Of a stretch of 42,372 nucleotides of DNA, positions 40,838 through 42,372 are shown piece by piece. The notes under the pieces are model-generated. The model did not search any database and was not told the DNA's origin. It saw nothing but the letters and a program-made list of their open reading frames with translations. Origin of the DNA: CAZFNQ01 sp964652125 (GTDB lineage Bacteria; Patescibacteriota; Saccharimonadia; Saccharimonadales; JANWIN01); the NCBI GenBank assembly GCA_964652125.1, contig CAZZAE010000004.1, positions 1 through 42,372 on the forward strand, read 5' to 3'. Each line of letters begins with the position of its first letter. Within the stretch, counting starts at the first letter, position 1. The translations under genes were made by a program, and so were the position numbers.

Positions 40838-41856
40838 TTTAAGATTTTGGAAATAGACGGTTGGTACATTTTTTTAACTTGATATTTTAGAGTCCAGTTT
40901 AAATAAGTCAATGGAAATTCACTCAATGCATCCAATGAGTTATAGTCACTAAGTTTATTAATTGAACGCTTTGCTAGTTTAGTGTGTTTTCTTGCAGTCA
41001 TGACGGCTGACTCGAGTGATCCAGTGGAAATGAGAATTTCGATTAAATTTGGAATATTAACAACCGTATCACTGATTAGGCTCCTCACTTTTTTCCCACT
41101 TGGTCCATTTAAAGCCAATAGGAGAGGAAGGGTATATACACCAGCTCGGATGTCTCCATAAGTTGGTTTACCTAAAAGCTTAGGGCTAGATATAAAATCA
41201 AGTACATCATCTAAATATTGGTAAGACACGCCAAACTCTAAGCCATAACTCTCTAATTTAGTTAATCGTGTTGCGTTTAAACCCGCTATAAGTCCTGCCA
41301 TCTGGCAAGATGCTGCAAATAGTGCTGCCGTTTTACCTTTTACAGCAGCCTGCATCGAGTTAATCGACCGGTTTTGCTTATGTTGGTCTTTAATCTCCTG
41401 GCTTTGTCCATCACATAGTTTAGTTATTGTTGCAGAAATTAGAGCCGCTGCTTCTTGGCTTACACCAGCAGCCTCCTCACAAGCTTTAGCGAATAAATAG
41501 TCTCCAATGACAATTGATTGTCCAAGCCCCTCACTTTTAAATATAGTCGGTTTGTTCCACCGAGACACTGCATTATCAATAATGTCGTCATGCACTAAGC
41601 TACCCAGATGAATTAACTCTATTGCTACGCACGACGAAATAAGTTTATTATCGATTTCTTGGCCAAGACCTAAAGCCGCGGACATCGCCAAGACCGAGCG
41701 CAAACGCTTACTTGGTGCTTGAATTAACTTCATGGCGGGTTTCTTGATACTTAAATTACTAGCACCAATTACTTTAACGAGCCTATTATCTACCTGTTTT
41801 TGATATAAATTTAAATTTGGCACTGCAAGTAATGTTTGTAAATCCAGTCCTACCAT
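40834..41856 (-). CDS. Trans-polyprenyl diphosphate synthase
   Basis: 340 residues. The first Asp-rich motif is HLGSLVHDDIIDNA and the second is YQYLDDVLDF, with GKTAALFAASC between them. It builds long-chain polyprenyl diphosphate from IPP, for quinone or heme O side chains; product length cannot be read from sequence. It is divergent from the heme O synthase gene, fitting a respiratory role. TATAGT lies 7 nt before the ATG. Confidence 0.9.
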   Translation of the reverse strand: MVGLDLQTLLAVPNLNLYQKQVDNRLVKVIGASNLSIKKPAMKLIQAPSKRLRSVLAMSAALGLGQEIDNKLISSCVAIELIHLGSLVHDDIIDNAVSRWNKPTIFKSEGLGQSIVIGDYLFAKACEEAAGVSQEAAALISATITKLCDGQSQEIKDQHKQNRSINSMQAAVKGKTAALFAASCQMAGLIAGLNATRLTKLESYGLEFGVSYQYLDDVLDFISSPKLLGKPTYGDIRAGVYTLPLLLALNGPSGKKVRSLISDTVVNIPNLIEILISTGSLESAVMTARKHTKLAKRSINKLSDYNSLDALSEFPLTYLNWTLKYQVKKMYQPSISKILN

Positions 41857-41863
41857 TTGTAAT

Positions 41864-41869
41864 ACTATA
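41864..41869 (-). promoter_or_regulatory. -10 box for the polyprenyl synthase gene
   Basis: TATAGT on the minus strand (41869-41864), 7 nt before the ATG at 41856. Confidence 0.55.
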
Positions 41870-41901
41870 CATCTTCTAGGCTATGGGGGTCTCTTAAGTG
41901 C

Positions 41902-41907
41902 TATAGT
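41902..41907 (+). promoter_or_regulatory. -10 box upstream of the mini-ORF and heme O synthase
   Basis: TATAGT, 7 nt before the ATG of the 17-codon ORF at 41915. No good -35 was seen. Confidence 0.4.
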
Positions 41908-41914
41908 ATTAATA

Positions 41915-41968
41915 ATGACGGCAAGAGGCATATTAGCATTGTCAAAAGAGATACATTTTATTTTGTAA
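41915..41968 (+). CDS. 17-codon mini-ORF upstream of heme O synthase
   Basis: ATG at 41915 to TAA at 41966-41968, peptide MTARGILALSKEIHFIL. Its layout matches the leaderless leader ORFs near 15.5 kb, but no terminator follows. It ends 18 nt before the likely cyoE start, so it may couple translation. It could be chance. Confidence 0.35.
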   Translation: MTARGILALSKEIHFIL

Positions 41969-41986
41969 AGTTGGAAGGATTGAGTC

Positions 41987-42372
41987 ATAGCATCAATTAA
42001 GGTCTGGTACCAATTAACTAAACCCGGTATTATTTACGGTAATCTTGTGACGGCTACAGCAGGATTCTTTCTGGCTGCAAAGGGGCATGTCTATGGTTGG
42101 AACCTATTGACTACATTGACAGGTACGGCTTCAATTATTGCCTCGGGATGCGTAGTTAACAATTACATTGACCGCCGAATTGACAAGCAAATGGCAAGAA
42201 CTAAAAATAGGGCCTTGCCAAGCGGCATAATATCCACCCGTGGCGTCATGATTTATGCACTATTGTTAGCAATACTTGGTTTTAGCGTTTTAGCACTGTT
42301 CACCAACTGGTTAGTGGTATTAGCAGGTGGAGTAGGTTTGTTTTTTTATTTAGTGCCTTATAGCATTTTTAA
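41987..42372 (+). CDS. cyoE: Heme O synthase (protoheme IX farnesyltransferase), 5' part
   Basis: At least 128 codons, cut by the window end. LTKPGIIYGNLVTATAGFF is the family N-terminus, and the prenyl-diphosphate site reads NNYIDRRIDKQMARTKNRAL. It adds a farnesyl group to heme b to make heme O for bo3-type oxidases. An in-frame stop at 41981 is followed by no ATG, GTG or TTG before the conserved region. GGAAGG lies 8 nt before ATA at 41987; ATT at 41996 is another option. Confidence 0.88.
   Translation, partial: MASIKVWYQLTKPGIIYGNLVTATAGFFLAAKGHVYGWNLLTTLTGTASIIASGCVVNNYIDRRIDKQMARTKNRALPSGIISTRGVMIYALLLAILGFSVLALFTNWLVVLAGGVGLFFYLVPYSIF

Noticed and set aside
1..42372. CRISPR arrays, insertion sequences, prophage or integrase
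   Set aside because: No regularly spaced repeats, transposase or integrase motifs seen on either strand.
1..42372. UGA recoding (code 25) as in Gracilibacteria/Absconditabacteria
   Set aside because: UGA ends several conserved genes at the expected place (rplK, dcd), and tRNA-Trp has a CCA anticodon.

Overview
The window looks like chromosomal DNA from a member of Candidatus Saccharibacteria (TM7, Patescibacteria/CPR). The evidence is compact and moderately AT-rich gene packing, the standard code with UGA as a working stop (for example rplK and dcd), CPR-style small hypothetical proteins, and a heme O synthase start at the right edge, which fits the cytochrome bo3 oxidase-bearing environmental Saccharibacteria. 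This assignment is an inference from gene content; no database search was possible.

Layout. 1-2.0 kb: tRNA-Thr (partial), tRNA-Tyr, a Nudix protein, a secreted protein, tRNA-Thr, a PspC-domain protein and rpmG (L33). 2.0-3.3 kb: glutamate-type dehydrogenase directly behind tRNA-Trp on the minus strand. 3.4-5.9 kb: P-loop kinase, YgjP-like peptidase and a soluble PAS histidine kinase. 6.0-9.0 kb: secE-nusG-rplK-rplA, interrupted by two unknown small genes. 9.0-14.7 kb: dNMP-kinase-like protein, MprF-like membrane protein, and a dTTP-supply operon of dCTP deaminase followed by a 780-residue fusion of thymidylate kinase with two tandem ThyX-like domains. 14.7-16.8 kb: four unknown small genes under three leader regions. 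16.8-18.6 kb: rplJ-rplL with an attenuated leader and a winged-helix regulator. 18.6-25.0 kb: a conserved unknown, a CDP-alcohol phosphatidyltransferase, dnaX, dnaB, a membrane protein, ybaB and recR. 25.0-28.5 kb: a divergent sigma-like factor, a DHH phosphoesterase and cysS. 28.5-33.6 kb: cell-envelope genes (two AI-2E-type permeases, an alpha/beta-hydrolase-fold protein, two D-Ala-D-Ala carboxypeptidases). 33.7-37 kb: an unknown gene, tRNA-Gln, a methyltransferase divergent from a Crp/Fnr regulator, and a small stress-type operon (ChaB, unknown, GlsB/YeaQ). 37-39.5 kb: purK and a CBS-less guaB, convergent, with a small structured RNA between them. 39.6-42.4 kb: a zincin, a 55-residue membrane peptide, ExoD, a polyprenyl synthase and heme O synthase (cut by the window end).

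The strongest novel signal is at 15.35-16.30 kb. Three small unknown genes, two of them divergent, are each preceded by a short leader ORF that begins about 8 nt after a -10 box (so it would be leaderless). Each leader ORF is followed by mutually exclusive protector, antiterminator and terminator helices ending in a T-run, and then by a Shine-Dalgarno sequence. This is the textbook layout of ribosome-mediated transcription attenuation, repeated three times within 1 kb. The leaderless reading is supported across the window: many ORFs start 5-9 nt after a -10 hexamer, and this pattern decides several start codons.

Other points of interest: loss of zinc ligands in RecR, DnaX and L33; a dehydrogenase mRNA that starts 6 nt after a tRNA; a roughly 90-nt RNA with three tandem GNRA-capped hairpins; and a heme O synthase with no canonical start codon.
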